Assembly: GCA_026315105.1 (NCBI GenBank)
Contig: JAOYRU010002409.1
Location: 124,001 to 188,000, forward strand
Direction: 5' to 3'
Length of the DNA: 64,000 bases
Origin: Locusta migratoria
Taxonomy: Eukaryota; Arthropoda; Insecta; Orthoptera; Acrididae
Under the pieces are notes generated by a model. The model did not search any database and was not told the DNA's origin. It saw nothing but the letters and a program-made list of their open reading frames with translations. This document shows, piece by piece, positions 32,029 through 44,285 of this stretch. A program made the position numbers and the translations under genes. Each line of letters opens with the position of its first letter. The first letter of the stretch is position 1.

Positions 32029-34110
32029 GCCCGCACCGGCGAGCTCGGGGTGCGGCAGCAGCAGACAGACTGTGCTGCTGCCCTGTTTTGTCTTTGTCGT
32101 TGCTGTTGCCGACTGTCTGTTGTGACGCGTGGCAAATGGGGAGGCTGGGTGGGTGGCGGTAAGTGTAGTGTTTTTGGGGCGAACGTCGTGGTTGGTCGCG
32201 CGGCCGGTATTGCCCGTTGGGTTTTGTGTGTGTGTGCCACGGTCGGTAGCCCGTGGCCGGGGGGTGTTGCAGTTTTGTGGCCGGGGCCCGCCGCGCCCGT
32301 TTCGGTGTGTGCTGTTTGTTTTTGTTGTTGTTTTTCCGGTGTTTTGTGTGCGCCTGTTGGGTGGGCGCGCCCTCTTTTTCGGGGAAATTGTGGCTGGAAC
32401 GAGCGGGCGGTTTGTGTGGGAGCCGGCGCTGTATGCGCGCCAAGACGAAGCCGTTGTTGACGCCGCAACCCTTGGTAAGTTTTAACGGGCAGCCGGGGAC
32501 CGCCCTGTGCCCGTGGCCCCCGCTTTAACGAACGGCGCACGTGGTCGGCTGGGTAACGGCGCTGTGACGTTCCCCCTGAACGCGTGTGAGCCGTTTTTTT
32601 TTTAACGTGTGGTTGTGACGTAACCTGACCCCTAACCTAACCTAACCCAACCCCCCCAACGTGCGTTGAACCCGTTAACCTAACCCCCAAACCCCTCCCT
32701 TAAACCTAACCTCTGAAGAAGTGTTAACCTTAACCTAACCTAGCCCCCCTAAACCTAACCTAGCCCCTCCTTAACCTAACCTAACGCGCAACCTAACCTA
32801 ACCTAACCTAACCGAACGTAAAAGGGGTGTCTGGTAGCGCCCGAAAACGCCGCGTACAAGAGAGAGGGAGGAAAGCCTCTCTGTGTGGGCGCTGCGATGA
32901 AAAAAACGTAACGTTTTGCTGTTTAAGAAGAAGAAGAAACGAAACGCGTTACCGACCCCCCGAACGTTGTTTAGCGTCGAGTAGTCGCGCGCGTCGGCGG
33001 GGGGAAAAAGGGAAACGGAAGGAAACGAAGAAAAGGACGAGGAAGCACCGAAAGCAGCAAGAAGAGAAGAAAAAGAGGAAAAGAGAGAAGAAAACACACG
33101 CGTAGCGTACCGGGGCGGTGGGCTGTGTGTGTCCCCTGTCCCGAAGGTTGTCGAGGGGAAGCGCGCCGCGCCTCGTAGGAGGAGAGGGCGCCCGTCGGTT
33201 TTGCGTGTCGCGTCCCAAATTATTGCTGTGTGTGTGTGTGTGCGCGCGCGCTTGTGCCGGCGTGCGGTGGGCGGACGCCCTTGTCCCGTAGCGTGGGGTG
33301 TGTGTGGGTGGTGCAGGTTTTTTCCGTGGCTGTTTGGGGGCGGGCTGCGGTGCGCGCCGCGCGGCGGCATTTTTGCCGGGACAATTTTGTGTGGCGACGT
33401 GGCGGGAATGTGTGTGTTGCGTGGACGTGTGCGGGCGAGGGTGAGAGGCTGGCGTACGGGGGGGTGGCGACGGCGGCAGGTGGGTGCCGCACGCACGGGA
33501 CGCGGCGGATGGGAGGCGATGGGTCGGTGGTGCCGGGTTTGCACGCCCGTCATCGCCGCACGCTTGGCTTTGGGGGCGCGCGCCGCCGGCCGTTTGGGGA
33601 GGGCGGGCTGGGCGGCGGTGTGGAGGCGTTGCCGAAGGTTTGGGCACTGTGCCGGTACGTTGGGTGGGGTCGTGGGGGCGGCATTCGGGCGGGGGCGGCG
33701 ATTCTCGGCGGGCGTGGCCAGGCTGTTTGGCGCGGTAGGCGCACTTTGGCGGCGTTTTGCGGCACGACGGTGGGGATGCGCGGGCGCCGCGAGCGGGCCA
33801 GCGGGTAGCCCCATCCTTGGTGGCCGGAATGGCGCGGGCGGTGTGGGCGCGGGTGCGGGGCGACGCCGGCCACGCTGCCGGACGTGCGAGCGTAGCAAGC
33901 GCGCGAGGCGGCGCGCGGCGGCGCGCAGAGTGGCGGCCGCTCTCTTGGCCGTCCGCGCCCGCTCGCGACACTGGCGGTGCGCGGGCGCGCCGCGATTATT
34001 CCCTGCCGCTCTGCGCCCGCGTGCACACACACCAGAGTAGTACGTGCGCGCCAGCCAGCCAGCTTTTGTCGTCGCTCTTTTTTCTCTTTCCTCTGCTGTG
34101 AAGAACGGAG
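30901..34110. other. H2B-H1 spacer, unit 4
   Basis: G-run of 15 (31124-31138); (GT)18 at 31992-32027. No gene seen. Confidence 0.8.
32622..32813. repeat. Interstitial CCTAA block, unit 4
   Basis: Same 192-bp telomere-type block. Confidence 0.85.
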
Positions 34111-34812
34111 ATGGCGGATCAGGCGGCCACGAACGAGACTGCTGCGGCCCCCGCGGCCACGGGCACGACGAAGAAGGCCAAGTCGGCGGCGGCGTCTGCG
34201 AAGAAGCCGCGCGCCAAGCCTGCGCACCCGCGCACCTCTGAGATGGTGACGGCGGCCATCAAGAGCCTGAAGGAGCGCGGCGGGTCGTCGCTGCAGGCCA
34301 TCAAGAAGTACATAGCGGCGCACTACAAGCTGGACGCCGAGAAGCTGGCGCCGTTTATCAAGAAGTACCTCAAGTCGGCCGTCGTCGCCGGCGAGCTGGT
34401 TCAGACGAAGGGCAAGGGCGCGTCCGGCTCGTTTAAACTGGCTGGAGGCGGAGCTGCCGGCGGTTCGGCCGAGGGCGGCAAGGCGCGCGCCGCCGGCGCT
34501 GCCAAGAAGCGGCGCGCCGCTCCGGCGGCCAGCAAGGAGAAGAAGGGCGCCCGCGCTGCCGGCGCCAAGAAGGCTGGCGGTGTGAAGGCGGCTACGGGGC
34601 GCAAGGCGGGCGCTGCCAAGAAGGCGTCTGGCGGCGCCGCCGCCGCCCCCGCTGGGGCCAAGAAGGCTGCTGCGGCCAAGCCGGCCAAGGCCAAGTCGCC
34701 CTCGAAGGCGAAGAAGGCTGCCAAGGTTCCGACGAAGAAGCCGAAGGCGCCCCGCCCCAAGAAGGCGACGACGCCGTCGAAGGCGAAGGCGTCGCCCAAG
34801 AAGAAGAAGTAA
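34111..34812 (+). CDS. H1: Linker histone H1, copy 4
   Basis: 233 residues, identical to the other H1 copies. Confidence 0.97.
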   Translation: MADQAATNETAAAPAATGTTKKAKSAAASAKKPRAKPAHPRTSEMVTAAIKSLKERGGSSLQAIKKYIAAHYKLDAEKLAPFIKKYLKSAVVAGELVQTKGKGASGSFKLAGGGAAGGSAEGGKARAAGAAKKRRAAPAASKEKKGARAAGAKKAGGVKAATGRKAGAAKKASGGAAAAPAGAKKAAAAKPAKAKSPSKAKKAAKVPTKKPKAPRPKKATTPSKAKASPKKKK

Positions 34813-34952
34813 AGCAGAGAGAAAAGTGCGCAGCCGTTTGGGTTGCGGTCCCCCCCACGCAGTGGCGAGCAGCCCAAAGCGCGCGTCGCCGCCGCCAGGC
34901 ACGGCGGCTGTCCTGCCTGCCGCGGTCGTCGCCGCGCGTTGCCGCCCAAAAC

Positions 34953-34968
34953 GGCCCTTCTCAGGGCC
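34953..34968 (+). terminator. Histone 3' stem-loop, H1 copy 4
   Basis: GGCCCTTCTCAGGGCC. Confidence 0.92.
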
Positions 34969-35993
34969 ATCACATGTTTGCCGAGGAGCTGAGTTGTCGT
35001 GTTGCTGTTTACAGCGGGCCTGTGGGGGGAGGAGACAGACAGGGAGAGAGGAGTAGTTTTAGTATTGGTAGTTTTTTCGTTTTGTTGCTGTTTGGAGCGC
35101 CGCGCGCGTGGCCGCCTGGCTTGCCTCTCTTTTTGTTTTTGTTTTGCCGCGCCACACAGAAAGAAAAAGAAAAGAAATCTATATAGCAATGCGTGTTGCG
35201 CGCCGTTGCGGGGGTGGGTCTGTGTCTGGTGAGTGTGGTGCGGCCGCCGCGCCCGCCCGCGCTCTCTTTTTGTTGTATGACGTGATTTGATGGGGGGGTT
35301 GTGCGTGGAGTAGCGCTAGCGCGGCCGCGCGCCCGCCGTTGTTTTTGGTTGTATACACACTGTGGTGTTCGGCCCCAGCAGTGTGGTCTTGGTTTGGTTT
35401 GTTGTTGTTCTCTTGTTTTGGCGGCCACGCCACGCAAAGAAAACAAATTGATAAGCTTGTTGTTATGTTACAGATTTGGCCGCCTTTTTTTTTTTTTTGT
35501 TGTATTTGGCTTCGGGTTGTGAAACATGCCGAAAGAGAGGAGGCCCTGTCCCTGCGTGTGTCGCCTGGACGGCGGCCACAGAAATGGTGCGAATTGTGGG
35601 CTCGCCTTCGGTAGCTGAGCGAGAGAGAGAGGAGGCCACACGTTATTACGTGTATATTTTTAATTTACATTATTATTATATCGCACACACGCACAAACAT
35701 ATGATTTGGTGTCGTGTCGTTTTTGTGCCAAGCAGCAGTGGCCCTTATTATTTGTTGTTGTTTTTTCGTTCTCGATGCGATGTTGTGTGTGTAGGTCGCG
35801 TTGTTTTGGTGGGGGCGACGAGGAGGGGGGGGCAAAAAGAGAGAAAGGGGGCGGGCGCTTTGACGGTCGGCGGCGGCCCAAGGAAGGAAGGAAGGAGGAC
35901 ACCGACGTACGTCCGTCCGCCGGAAAAAAAGAGAGGGGAAGAACGACTTGACGACGACGACAATGTTTTTGCTCGCTCTCGAGAGGTGGTAGT
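34969..35993. other. H1-H3 spacer, unit 4
   Basis: As in the other units; no gene seen. Confidence 0.75.
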
Positions 35994-36009
35994 GGCCCTG
36001 AAAAGGGCC
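35994..36009 (-). terminator. Histone 3' stem-loop, H3 copy 4
   Basis: Minus-strand GGCCCTTTTCAGGGCC. Confidence 0.92.
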
Positions 36010-36049
36010 GTTTTTGTTTGTGCGCGTCGTGCAGTCGCCAGCAGCTTGC

Positions 36050-36614
<565 letters not shown>

Positions 36615-36615
36615 T

Positions 36616-38313
36616 CAACTTGTGATCGACGAGGACCAACATCACGAAAACACAGACGATGGGGACGGCCCGTGGCAGGTCGTCGGACGCAAACGGAGCA
36701 ATAGTCTCCCACTCGCCACAAAGACATGCGAGCTCACAGGCTCAAAAGGCAAGCGCCGCGCGCTCTTGCCAACACCCACCACTCTACCAATTAGCACACA
36801 AAACACAGGGAACAACAGAACCGCACCTGTGCTGGGAAACACTCAGCAAACAGCCACGCAGGTCACAACAACACGGACTGGATTCCCACCAGTCATCATT
36901 CAGAACTATGGCGACCTCAGTCGCCTAAACAAAGAGTTCGTAGACTTACATAAGCCTACCACATACCACACGAAACTCACGAGGGAACACGCTGCACTGT
37001 ACGTGGATTCCAAAACAGATTACACCAATCTCCTGAGCTTCCTCAAAGCTAAGGAGATAGAACACCAAACGTACAGAACCGCGGACGAACGCACGCAGCT
37101 GTACGTTGTGAAGGGGGTGGACCCAAACACACCTGGCGACACCTTGAAACAAGACATTCGTGACCTGGGCTTCGACTGCCTCAGAGCAAGCCGGATGACA
37201 GGTCAACGAACACACGCACCACTACCAAACTACCTTGTGGAGCTGGCCGACACAGCTCACTCCCGAGAGATCTTGAAGGTGAAATATTTCCTTCATATGG
37301 GAGTCAAGGTAGAACTCTTCGAACCACCTCGCGCCCCCCAACAATGTAAACGCTGCCAACGCTTTGGTCATTCGGCTGCTCGCTGCAGCCTGGCATATCG
37401 GTGCCGCAAATGCGGAGGCAGCCACTCAGCCCAACACTGTACACTGCGACAGTCAGACGCACGGAAATGCGCTAACTGTGGGCAGGCGCACGCGTCTACC
37501 TACAGAAGGTGCTCCGCCTACATCGCGGCCCTGATGCGAAAGACGCAGCATCAAAATACAGTAGTACAAACAAAAACAGCTCCGAGACCTCCCCCGCGAC
37601 CCGTGATGAATGGGATTTCATTCGCCGCAATGGCAAGCGGGCAGGGGAGGGCAACGGACGCGCAGGGCCTGACAAACGCACAAAACACATCCCCAGCAAC
37701 AGAAAAACAACCAACACAGACAACACAACAAACAACCCCAACACTGCAAACAACGCTACTCGCCCCAAACAACACGGAACCTACCCCCTCCACGTCGAGC
37801 TGTCACACGCACGACAAGATAAACGCACCTACACAAGGGAAACCAAAACCCCAGCGTAGGAGAAGGGGACCCAGAAAACAGAGAGGGAACACTACCACAC
37901 CACAACAAAATAATCAGCAACAACGGAACACCAACACTCCGGCACAAAACGTAACAAAGGAAACGAGAACACACGTTACTCAACCCCTCACCACACCGGA
38001 AACACAGGCGCCAACAGAAACTATACGTACAGCTGAAACACAAGCCAGCCCAAACACAACGCTAACACAAGCACAAACGGCCGCCAACTCGCCAACACAG
38101 GCCGACATACCCAACATCTCAACAACACCGGGAGGAATATTGCAGGCAGTGATGCAGGCACTATTCCCCCAACACACGACTCAGCAGATCTTTTCGAAGA
38201 TCTGGGCAGCCGTCACCACACTGTTCACGCAGCTCATGACTGCCGAAACCGGCCAGTACTGGACTGTCATACAAACAGCGATCACAAACCTGTTTACTCC
38301 CATACATGGATAA
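36616..38313 (+). CDS. Element 4 ORF1: gag-like protein with PRE and CCHC knuckles (5' truncated)
   Basis: About 565 codons of element sequence, with no in-frame ATG at the truncated end; roughly 40 N-terminal residues appear missing compared with element 5 ORF1. The N-terminal region holds GPWQVVGRKRSN. A PRE_C2HC-type region (RTQLYVVKGVDPNTPGD... LPNYLVELADTAHSREILKV) precedes three knuckles: CKRCQRFGHSAARC, CRKCGGSHSAQHC and CANCGQAHASTYRRC. A long Thr/Gln/Asn/Pro-rich tail ends with a helical segment. The frame is open upstream through the H4 promoter to 36448, but that is host DNA. Overlaps ORF2 by 8 nt. Confidence 0.88.
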   Translation, partial: QLVIDEDQHHENTDDGDGPWQVVGRKRSNSLPLATKTCELTGSKGKRRALLPTPTTLPISTQNTGNNRTAPVLGNTQQTATQVTTTRTGFPPVIIQNYGDLSRLNKEFVDLHKPTTYHTKLTREHAALYVDSKTDYTNLLSFLKAKEIEHQTYRTADERTQLYVVKGVDPNTPGDTLKQDIRDLGFDCLRASRMTGQRTHAPLPNYLVELADTAHSREILKVKYFLHMGVKVELFEPPRAPQQCKRCQRFGHSAARCSLAYRCRKCGGSHSAQHCTLRQSDARKCANCGQAHASTYRRCSAYIAALMRKTQHQNTVVQTKTAPRPPPRPVMNGISFAAMASGQGRATDAQGLTNAQNTSPATEKQPTQTTQQTTPTLQTTLLAPNNTEPTPSTSSCHTHDKINAPTQGKPKPQRRRRGPRKQRGNTTTPQQNNQQQRNTNTPAQNVTKETRTHVTQPLTTPETQAPTETIRTAETQASPNTTLTQAQTAANSPTQADIPNISTTPGGILQAVMQALFPQHTTQQIFSKIWAAVTTLFTQLMTAETGQYWTVIQTAITNLFTPIHG

Positions 38314-41032
38314 CACGCCACACCCGCCCCCCCACATAAACAACGTAACACTATCACAGATCCTGTTCTGGAATGCAGACGGGATCACCAACAAAAGGGC
38401 AGAATTTGCCGCGCTCCTTGAGGCAAAGGGGATACTGATTGCCCTTGTGAACGAGACTAAACTCAAACCTCACAACAGACTAAACTTTACTGGCTACTGC
38501 GTCTATCGTACCGACCGAGCGGACGGCAGAGAAGGAGGCGGAACAGCAATCATCATACACAAAGACATTGAACACACAAATATCCAGCTCCCTGCACTTG
38601 AAAGATTAGAGGCCACGGCCGTCAGGGTCAAGTTCAACGGAGCATACACTGCACTGGTGTCGCTCTACAACGCTCCTGGTAACATTGTAACACGCGACAT
38701 CAGCACAGTACTCAACATTGCACCGCGAGTCATCGCCGCTGGAGATCTGAACGCAAAACACCGCGACTGGAACTCAATCAGACAAAATCGCAACGGCAAA
38801 AAACTGTACGAACACTCACTAGGCAGAAACTACATCACACTTGCACCGGTTGAACCGACTTATATTCCTTACCAAAGGAATCAAAGGCCAGACGTGATAG
38901 ACATGGCTCTCATCAAGGGCATAACAGTTACTCTCAACCTTGAGGTTGTAAACGATCTGCCTTCCAACCACACCCCCGTTATACTTCACACGGAAGAAAC
39001 ACTGCAGTACAATGAACCACGCAGGATACTAAATTACAAGCGCGCAAATTGGGCTCTGTTCAAGGAAACGCTTGATAATCGTATTCCTGATACTCACGAG
39101 ATTACTCAAACAGAACAAATTGATGAAGCTGTTGAAGTCCTCACAACTGCTGTCCGAAACGCAATAGCCGAATCCATACCATTACGTGCCACACAACAAC
39201 ACTCAGCGGCCCTGCCCCAGGAAATCCTGGGCCTTATCTCAATGAGAAACCGACTCAGGAGATACTGGCAGCGTACCAGGCGTCCGGTGTATAAACATCA
39301 CGTCAACAGGCTACAGGGTATCATACGGGGTAAAATAACAACATTCAAAACGACACAATGGGACCAGAAACTCGCTGGACTTGATACCACACGTCCTGGA
39401 GTGTGGGCTCTGGCCAGACACTTCACCAGGGAGAAACTCTACACGCCTACCTTACAGGGACCAAACGGCCCAGCATACTCAGCGGAAGAGAAAGCTGAGC
39501 TAATGGCCCAAACACTAGCAGCGTCATTCACACCGAACCTGGCTCCTTCCGACCCAGTGTTCACACTAGAGACGGACCAGGCGATCACACGCTTCATGGC
39601 CCAGCCTCCGCGCAACGAAATTAGACGTACTAGCACACATGAAATCACATGGGCCATCAAGCACACCACAGCCAGAAAAGCGCCTGGCCATGATGGCATT
39701 CAAAACCGGGTTCTCCAGGAGTTCACGGATAGAGCAGTAGAGTACCTGACACACATCACAAATGCCATCCTGCAACACCAACACTTCCCTGCCTTTTGGA
39801 AGGCGGCCAAGGTCCTGATGTTCAGGAAGCCAGGGAAAGACAACTCCCTCCCACAAAATTACCGACCCATCAGTCTGCTGAGCTCGCTCAGTAAGATAGT
39901 TGAGAAGGTAATACTTAAACGTCTCACTCGTCACTGCATCACCAATGACACCCTAAGACCGGAGCAATTCGGATTTAGGAATCACCACTCCACAACACAA
40001 CAACTCCTCCGCGTAGTTGAACACATAACAGACGGCTACAACAAAAACAAAGCCACTGGGGCGGTGTTCCTGGACATCGAAAAAGCTTTCGATCGTCTCT
40101 GGCACAACGGCCTTATACGCAAACTTAACGACGCCGCGTTTCCCGACGGACTCGTGCATCTCATACACTCATATCTCACCAACAGAAGCTTCAACACTGA
40201 CGTGCAGGGCAAACAGTCTACACGACATGGTATTCAAGCCGGAGTACCCCAAGGCAGCATCCTGGGGCCCCTCTTGTTTAACCTATACATTAATGATTTT
40301 CCATCCACACATAACACGATGACTGCAATCTACGCAGATGACACCGCCATCATGGCGCAAGACTGGAAGCCATCAAACATTAACTCACGCCTACAGACAG
40401 CACTCAGAACTGCCGAACCTTGGTTGGAGAAATGGCGTGTTAAAGTCAACGTCGACAAGTGTGAGGCAGTTCTGTTCACACGCAGACCGAAACACTTGCG
40501 CAAACACCAACACTGTAGACCAATTACTCTACATACACGCCCAATACGCTTCCGTGAGAAGGTCAAATACCTTGGTGTCTGGCTGGACCGGAAACTCATA
40601 TGGGGGGACCACATACAACACATGACCAACAGAGCAAACGCGAGGCTCAAACAACTCTACCCGATGCTCAACAGGGAAAGCAAACTGAATAGCCGGGTGT
40701 CGAGGAACCTCTACATGACACATATTAGACCTCTGATGACGTACGGTGCTCCGTGCTGGGCATACGCGGCGCCAACACGGCTGCGCCGCCTGCAGCTCAT
40801 ACAGAACAAGGTACTACGCATCATTAGCAACGCTCCACGATACACACGCACCGTGGACCTTCACAATGAATACCGCCTAGAGCGCCTCTCGGTGGTATTC
40901 AAGAAACTCGCCACACGACTATACAGAAACTCGAGACACTCGAACAACCCCTTCATCCTACGCTTGGGGAACTACGATCACAACCATAGGTGGAAACATA
41001 ATCGGCCAAAAACACTTCTCCTCAGAGACTAA
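38306..41032 (+). CDS. Element 4 ORF2: APE endonuclease-reverse transcriptase
   Basis: 908 residues, intact. Endonuclease: FWNADG (W22, N23), NETKLKP, GGGTAIIIHK, AGDLNAKHRDWNS, LPSNHTPVIL. RT: KAPGHDGIQNRVLQ, RPISLLSSLSKIVEKVI, FGFRNHHSTTQQLLRV, FLDIEKAFDRLWH (Asp at about 590), AGVPQGSILGPLLFNLYIND (from about 645), IYADDTAI (DD at 678-679), KYLGVWLDRKLIW. No RNase H or C-terminal CCHC, fitting the Jockey group. Start ATG at 38306 lies in ATGGATAA, overlapping the ORF1 stop, the same arrangement as element 1. It should nick target DNA and prime cDNA synthesis there. Confidence 0.95.
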   Translation: MDNTPHPPPHINNVTLSQILFWNADGITNKRAEFAALLEAKGILIALVNETKLKPHNRLNFTGYCVYRTDRADGREGGGTAIIIHKDIEHTNIQLPALERLEATAVRVKFNGAYTALVSLYNAPGNIVTRDISTVLNIAPRVIAAGDLNAKHRDWNSIRQNRNGKKLYEHSLGRNYITLAPVEPTYIPYQRNQRPDVIDMALIKGITVTLNLEVVNDLPSNHTPVILHTEETLQYNEPRRILNYKRANWALFKETLDNRIPDTHEITQTEQIDEAVEVLTTAVRNAIAESIPLRATQQHSAALPQEILGLISMRNRLRRYWQRTRRPVYKHHVNRLQGIIRGKITTFKTTQWDQKLAGLDTTRPGVWALARHFTREKLYTPTLQGPNGPAYSAEEKAELMAQTLAASFTPNLAPSDPVFTLETDQAITRFMAQPPRNEIRRTSTHEITWAIKHTTARKAPGHDGIQNRVLQEFTDRAVEYLTHITNAILQHQHFPAFWKAAKVLMFRKPGKDNSLPQNYRPISLLSSLSKIVEKVILKRLTRHCITNDTLRPEQFGFRNHHSTTQQLLRVVEHITDGYNKNKATGAVFLDIEKAFDRLWHNGLIRKLNDAAFPDGLVHLIHSYLTNRSFNTDVQGKQSTRHGIQAGVPQGSILGPLLFNLYINDFPSTHNTMTAIYADDTAIMAQDWKPSNINSRLQTALRTAEPWLEKWRVKVNVDKCEAVLFTRRPKHLRKHQHCRPITLHTRPIRFREKVKYLGVWLDRKLIWGDHIQHMTNRANARLKQLYPMLNRESKLNSRVSRNLYMTHIRPLMTYGAPCWAYAAPTRLRRLQLIQNKVLRIISNAPRYTRTVDLHNEYRLERLSVVFKKLATRLYRNSRHSNNPFILRLGNYDHNHRWKHNRPKTLLLRD

Positions 41033-41714
41033 CCACCTACGGCCGTAGGGAACACAAACACGATGAACATGGCAAACCCCTGCAAAACAGCAATCTGACT
41101 GGCAATGCCAGCTGAGCCCACAGCCGACCTACAGGCAAGGCAGGGAAACCATATTCATCGCACTAAACACAAACAAACCTAAACAGTCCCGCACACTTAG
41201 CCAGTTCTATGACCGAACTGCCTAACCACCTTGACAGACTTGGCTATGTTACAGGTATCCTGCCACAGCCGACCCAGGAGGCATCATTGGAGCTCAGCTG
41301 CAGCAGAACCTCGCATCAAAACGGACTGATTCTTTATGACAAACCTAGCAAAGTTAATGGTACTGAGAAAATACCCATCACTAACATTACCAACCCTTGC
41401 ATGATCTGTCGCAGATAGCATACCGCTACTGCCCTTCATACCTACCCCACTGTCGCAGAGGTTTTTTTCCCTTGGCTCTTGCCTTGGCACTTTTTTTCCT
41501 CTGCCCTTACATACCTTTACCCTTCGTATACCTTTCGACCAATTCTATCTCCAGATGCACCGTATTAATGGGTGATCGCGCCCACACGTACGGATAACAT
41601 CGCGGTTCCCACATCCCGTGATCCACCTTAGCAAACTAACTTAATTACGGAGGTGACAGTAGAACTTTTGTGATGGTCACCACGTTGGTGTGGGCGTGGA
41701 GGGGCCCCATCCTT
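41033..41714 (+). other. Element 4 3' untranslated region
   Basis: 682 bp with no ORF of note and no poly(A) tail or histone-type stem-loop. Contains a GGTGATGG/TCACCACG-type self-complementary stretch just before the 3' end (about 41673-41690), a candidate RNA structure for RT recognition. Confidence 0.6.
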
Positions 41715-42132
<418 letters not shown>

Positions 42133-42303
42133 GGCAGCGTCCCCGTCTGTCGGTTTTTGCGGCTCTTTTCCCTGCCTGCCACTGCCATGGGGGCGAACGA
42201 AAAAGAGAACAACAAACAGTGTTCCCCCCCGCGCGCGTCCGTCTTGTCTGTGGCAGGGCGGAAGGCGCGGGTGGGCGGGGAAAGGAGGAGGAGGCGACAA
42301 AAC

Positions 42304-42319
42304 GGCCCTTTTCAGGGCC
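42304..42319 (+). terminator. Histone 3' stem-loop, H4 copy 4
   Basis: GGCCCTTTTCAGGGCC. Confidence 0.92.
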
Positions 42320-43021
42320 ACCACACTTGTGTTCGAGAGAAAGTGCAAAGTTGTAGTCGTGTCGTCGTTTGTTGTTTTTTGTTGAGAGAGAGGAGGTGTT
42401 TCCTCCGTTAGATATTATATATTTTAGTTGTGTGTTTTGGGGGGGGCCCTTTTCGTATTTTATTATTGTTTTCGCGAGCGAGCGTGTGATGTGGTTGCTG
42501 TTGCGACGGATGGTGCCCGGTGTGTGTGGGATGCGGCCGAGAGAGAGGAGGGAGGGATTGGTGGTAAAGAAAGAAAGGACGGCGAGAAAAGAAAAAGAAA
42601 AGAGTGTGTGGCGTCCCTTCCGAAGACGCGCGGCGGCCAGCCAGCCAGCAGCCGCTGTTTTTGATTTCGTGGCTCTCCTCGCGTTTGTTGCCCCCGCGGT
42701 TGTGTGTGCGCGCGCCACACTGTCGGCAACGGGGGGGCAAGAGGAGGGAGAGAGGGGGGTAAAAGCGGCGTGTGCTGACGCGGGCGCCCCCTACCTCTAG
42801 TAGCGTGCATATACTAGTGTTTCTTTTGTGCTGGTCTGGTCTTTTTTTGTTTGTTTTTCCGTCGCCGTGGTCTGTTTGTGGGCAGGACCTGTGACGGGCG
42901 GCCGGGGGTGCGTGTGAAGCCGCGATACTCGCGCCGCCCCCCAAGCGTAGCGTAGGTTAGGTTAGGTTTCAGTAGTAGACGGACGACCGAATTTTGCTCT
43001 GTTTGCCGAAAGGTGTATGGT
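42320..43021. other. H4-H2A spacer, unit 4
   Basis: GGTTAGGTTAGG near 42954; no gene seen. Confidence 0.75.
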
Positions 43022-43037
43022 GGCCCTGAAAAGGGCC
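43022..43037 (-). terminator. Histone 3' stem-loop, H2A copy 4
   Basis: Minus-strand GGCCCTTTTCAGGGCC. Confidence 0.92.
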
Positions 43038-43167
43038 GATTGTGCACAGACCGCGGCGCGCGGGTGGGTGGGGTGGGGTGGGGTGCCAGGAGACTGGCAC
43101 CACCACACGACACACGGCACGGCACGGCGCGCGCTTTGCGACCACGAGGGAGGGGGAGGCTGGCTGC

Positions 43168-43542
43168 TTATGCCTTCTTCTCGGTCTTCTTTGGCAGCAG
43201 GACGGCCTGGATGTTGGGCAGGACACCGCCCTGTGCGATGGTGACGCCCGACAGGAGCTTGTTGAGCTCCTCGTCGTTGCGGATGGCGAGCTGGAGGTGG
43301 CGCGGGATGATGCGCGTCTTCTTGTTGTCGCGCGCCGCGTTGCCGGCCAACTCGAGCACCTCAGCGGCGAGGTACTCCATGACGGCGGCCAGGTAGACTG
43401 GCGCTCCGGCGCCGACGCGCTCGGCGTAGTTTCCCTTTCGCAGCAGCCTGTGGATTCTGCCGACGGGGAACTGGAGTCCTGCCCGGCTGGAGCGGGACTT
43501 TGACTTTCCCTTGACTTTGCCGCCCTTTCCGCGTCCGGACAT
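43168..43542 (-). CDS. H2A: Histone H2A, copy 4
   Basis: Identical 124-residue H2A with an intact promoter. Confidence 0.98.
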   Translation of the reverse strand: MSGRGKGGKVKGKSKSRSSRAGLQFPVGRIHRLLRKGNYAERVGAGAPVYLAAVMEYLAAEVLELAGNAARDNKKTRIIPRHLQLAIRNDEELNKLLSGVTIAQGGVLPNIQAVLLPKKTEKKA

Positions 43543-43810
43543 GGCTGGTTGTGGAAGTCGGTGCGAGACGAGAGCTGTAGTAGCGAAGATCCGACCCGCA
43601 GCGAGTCGAGCAGCTGAGTGAACGCGGCTGGCGGCGGGTCGCCCCCCTTTATGGCCTCGGGTGCGGCGGCCGGTTGCGCGCGCTCCCCATTGGTCGGCGG
43701 TGGGAAGCGGGCGAGCTTTTATAAAGGGCGCGCGGCGGGCGCGCAGCGGGCCACTGTGCTGAGAGACGCTGAGCTGAGCTGTACGGTACGGATCGCTGTC
43801 GCTGACCGAG
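43543..43810. promoter_or_regulatory. H2A/H2B divergent promoter, intact (units 4/5)
   Basis: H2A TATA 43648-43653 (minus); H2B TATA 43716-43725. Confidence 0.86.
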
Positions 43811-44182
43811 ATGCCGCCCAAGACTAGTGGAAAGGCCGCGAAGAAGGCGGGCAAGGCGCAGAAGAATATCTCGAAGGGCGACAAGAAGAAGAAGCGCAAG
43901 AGGAAGGAGAGCTATGCCATCTACATTTACAAGGTGCTGAAGCAGGTGCACCCTGACACGGGCATCTCGTCGAAGGCGATGAGCATCATGAACAGCTTTG
44001 TGAACGACATTTTCGAGCGCATTGCTGCCGAGGCGTCGCGCCTGGCGCACTACAACAAGCGGTCGACGATCACGTCCCGCGAGATCCAGACCGCTGTGCG
44101 GCTGTTGCTGCCCGGCGAGCTGGCCAAGCACGCCGTGAGCGAGGGCACCAAGGCGGTGACCAAGTACACGAGCTCGAAGTAG
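43811..44182 (+). CDS. H2B: Histone H2B, copy 5
   Basis: Full-length, identical to copy 2. Confidence 0.98.
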   Translation: MPPKTSGKAAKKAGKAQKNISKGDKKKKRKRKESYAIYIYKVLKQVHPDTGISSKAMSIMNSFVNDIFERIAAEASRLAHYNKRSTITSREIQTAVRLLLPGELAKHAVSEGTKAVTKYTSSK

Positions 44183-44269
44183 AGCGGTCGGCTGGCTTGT
44201 TTTCTCCTGTGATTGGCGAAAAAAAGAAGCTGCCGCCTCTGTGCTTTGGGGGTGCACGGAAACAAAAAC

Positions 44270-44285
44270 GGCCCTTTTCAGGGCC
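44270..44285 (+). terminator. Histone 3' stem-loop, H2B copy 5
   Basis: GGCCCTTTTCAGGGCC. Confidence 0.92.

Larger units (their letters stand above)
36615..41714 (+). mobile_element. Element 4: nearly full-length Jockey-type retrotransposon in H4 promoter
   Basis: 5.1-kb insertion in H4 orientation between H4 TATA and H4 leader. Both ORFs are open. Host sequence stops at GGGGGGCCGG (36614) and resumes at GCCGGGCCGTG (41715); against intact units about 5 bp are lost and there is no duplication. The 5' end cuts into ORF1, so it is slightly 5'-truncated. The 3' end has no poly(A); it ends in GGGGCCCCATCCTT. Base composition (A/C-rich, about half GC) contrasts with the GC-rich host. Confidence 0.95.
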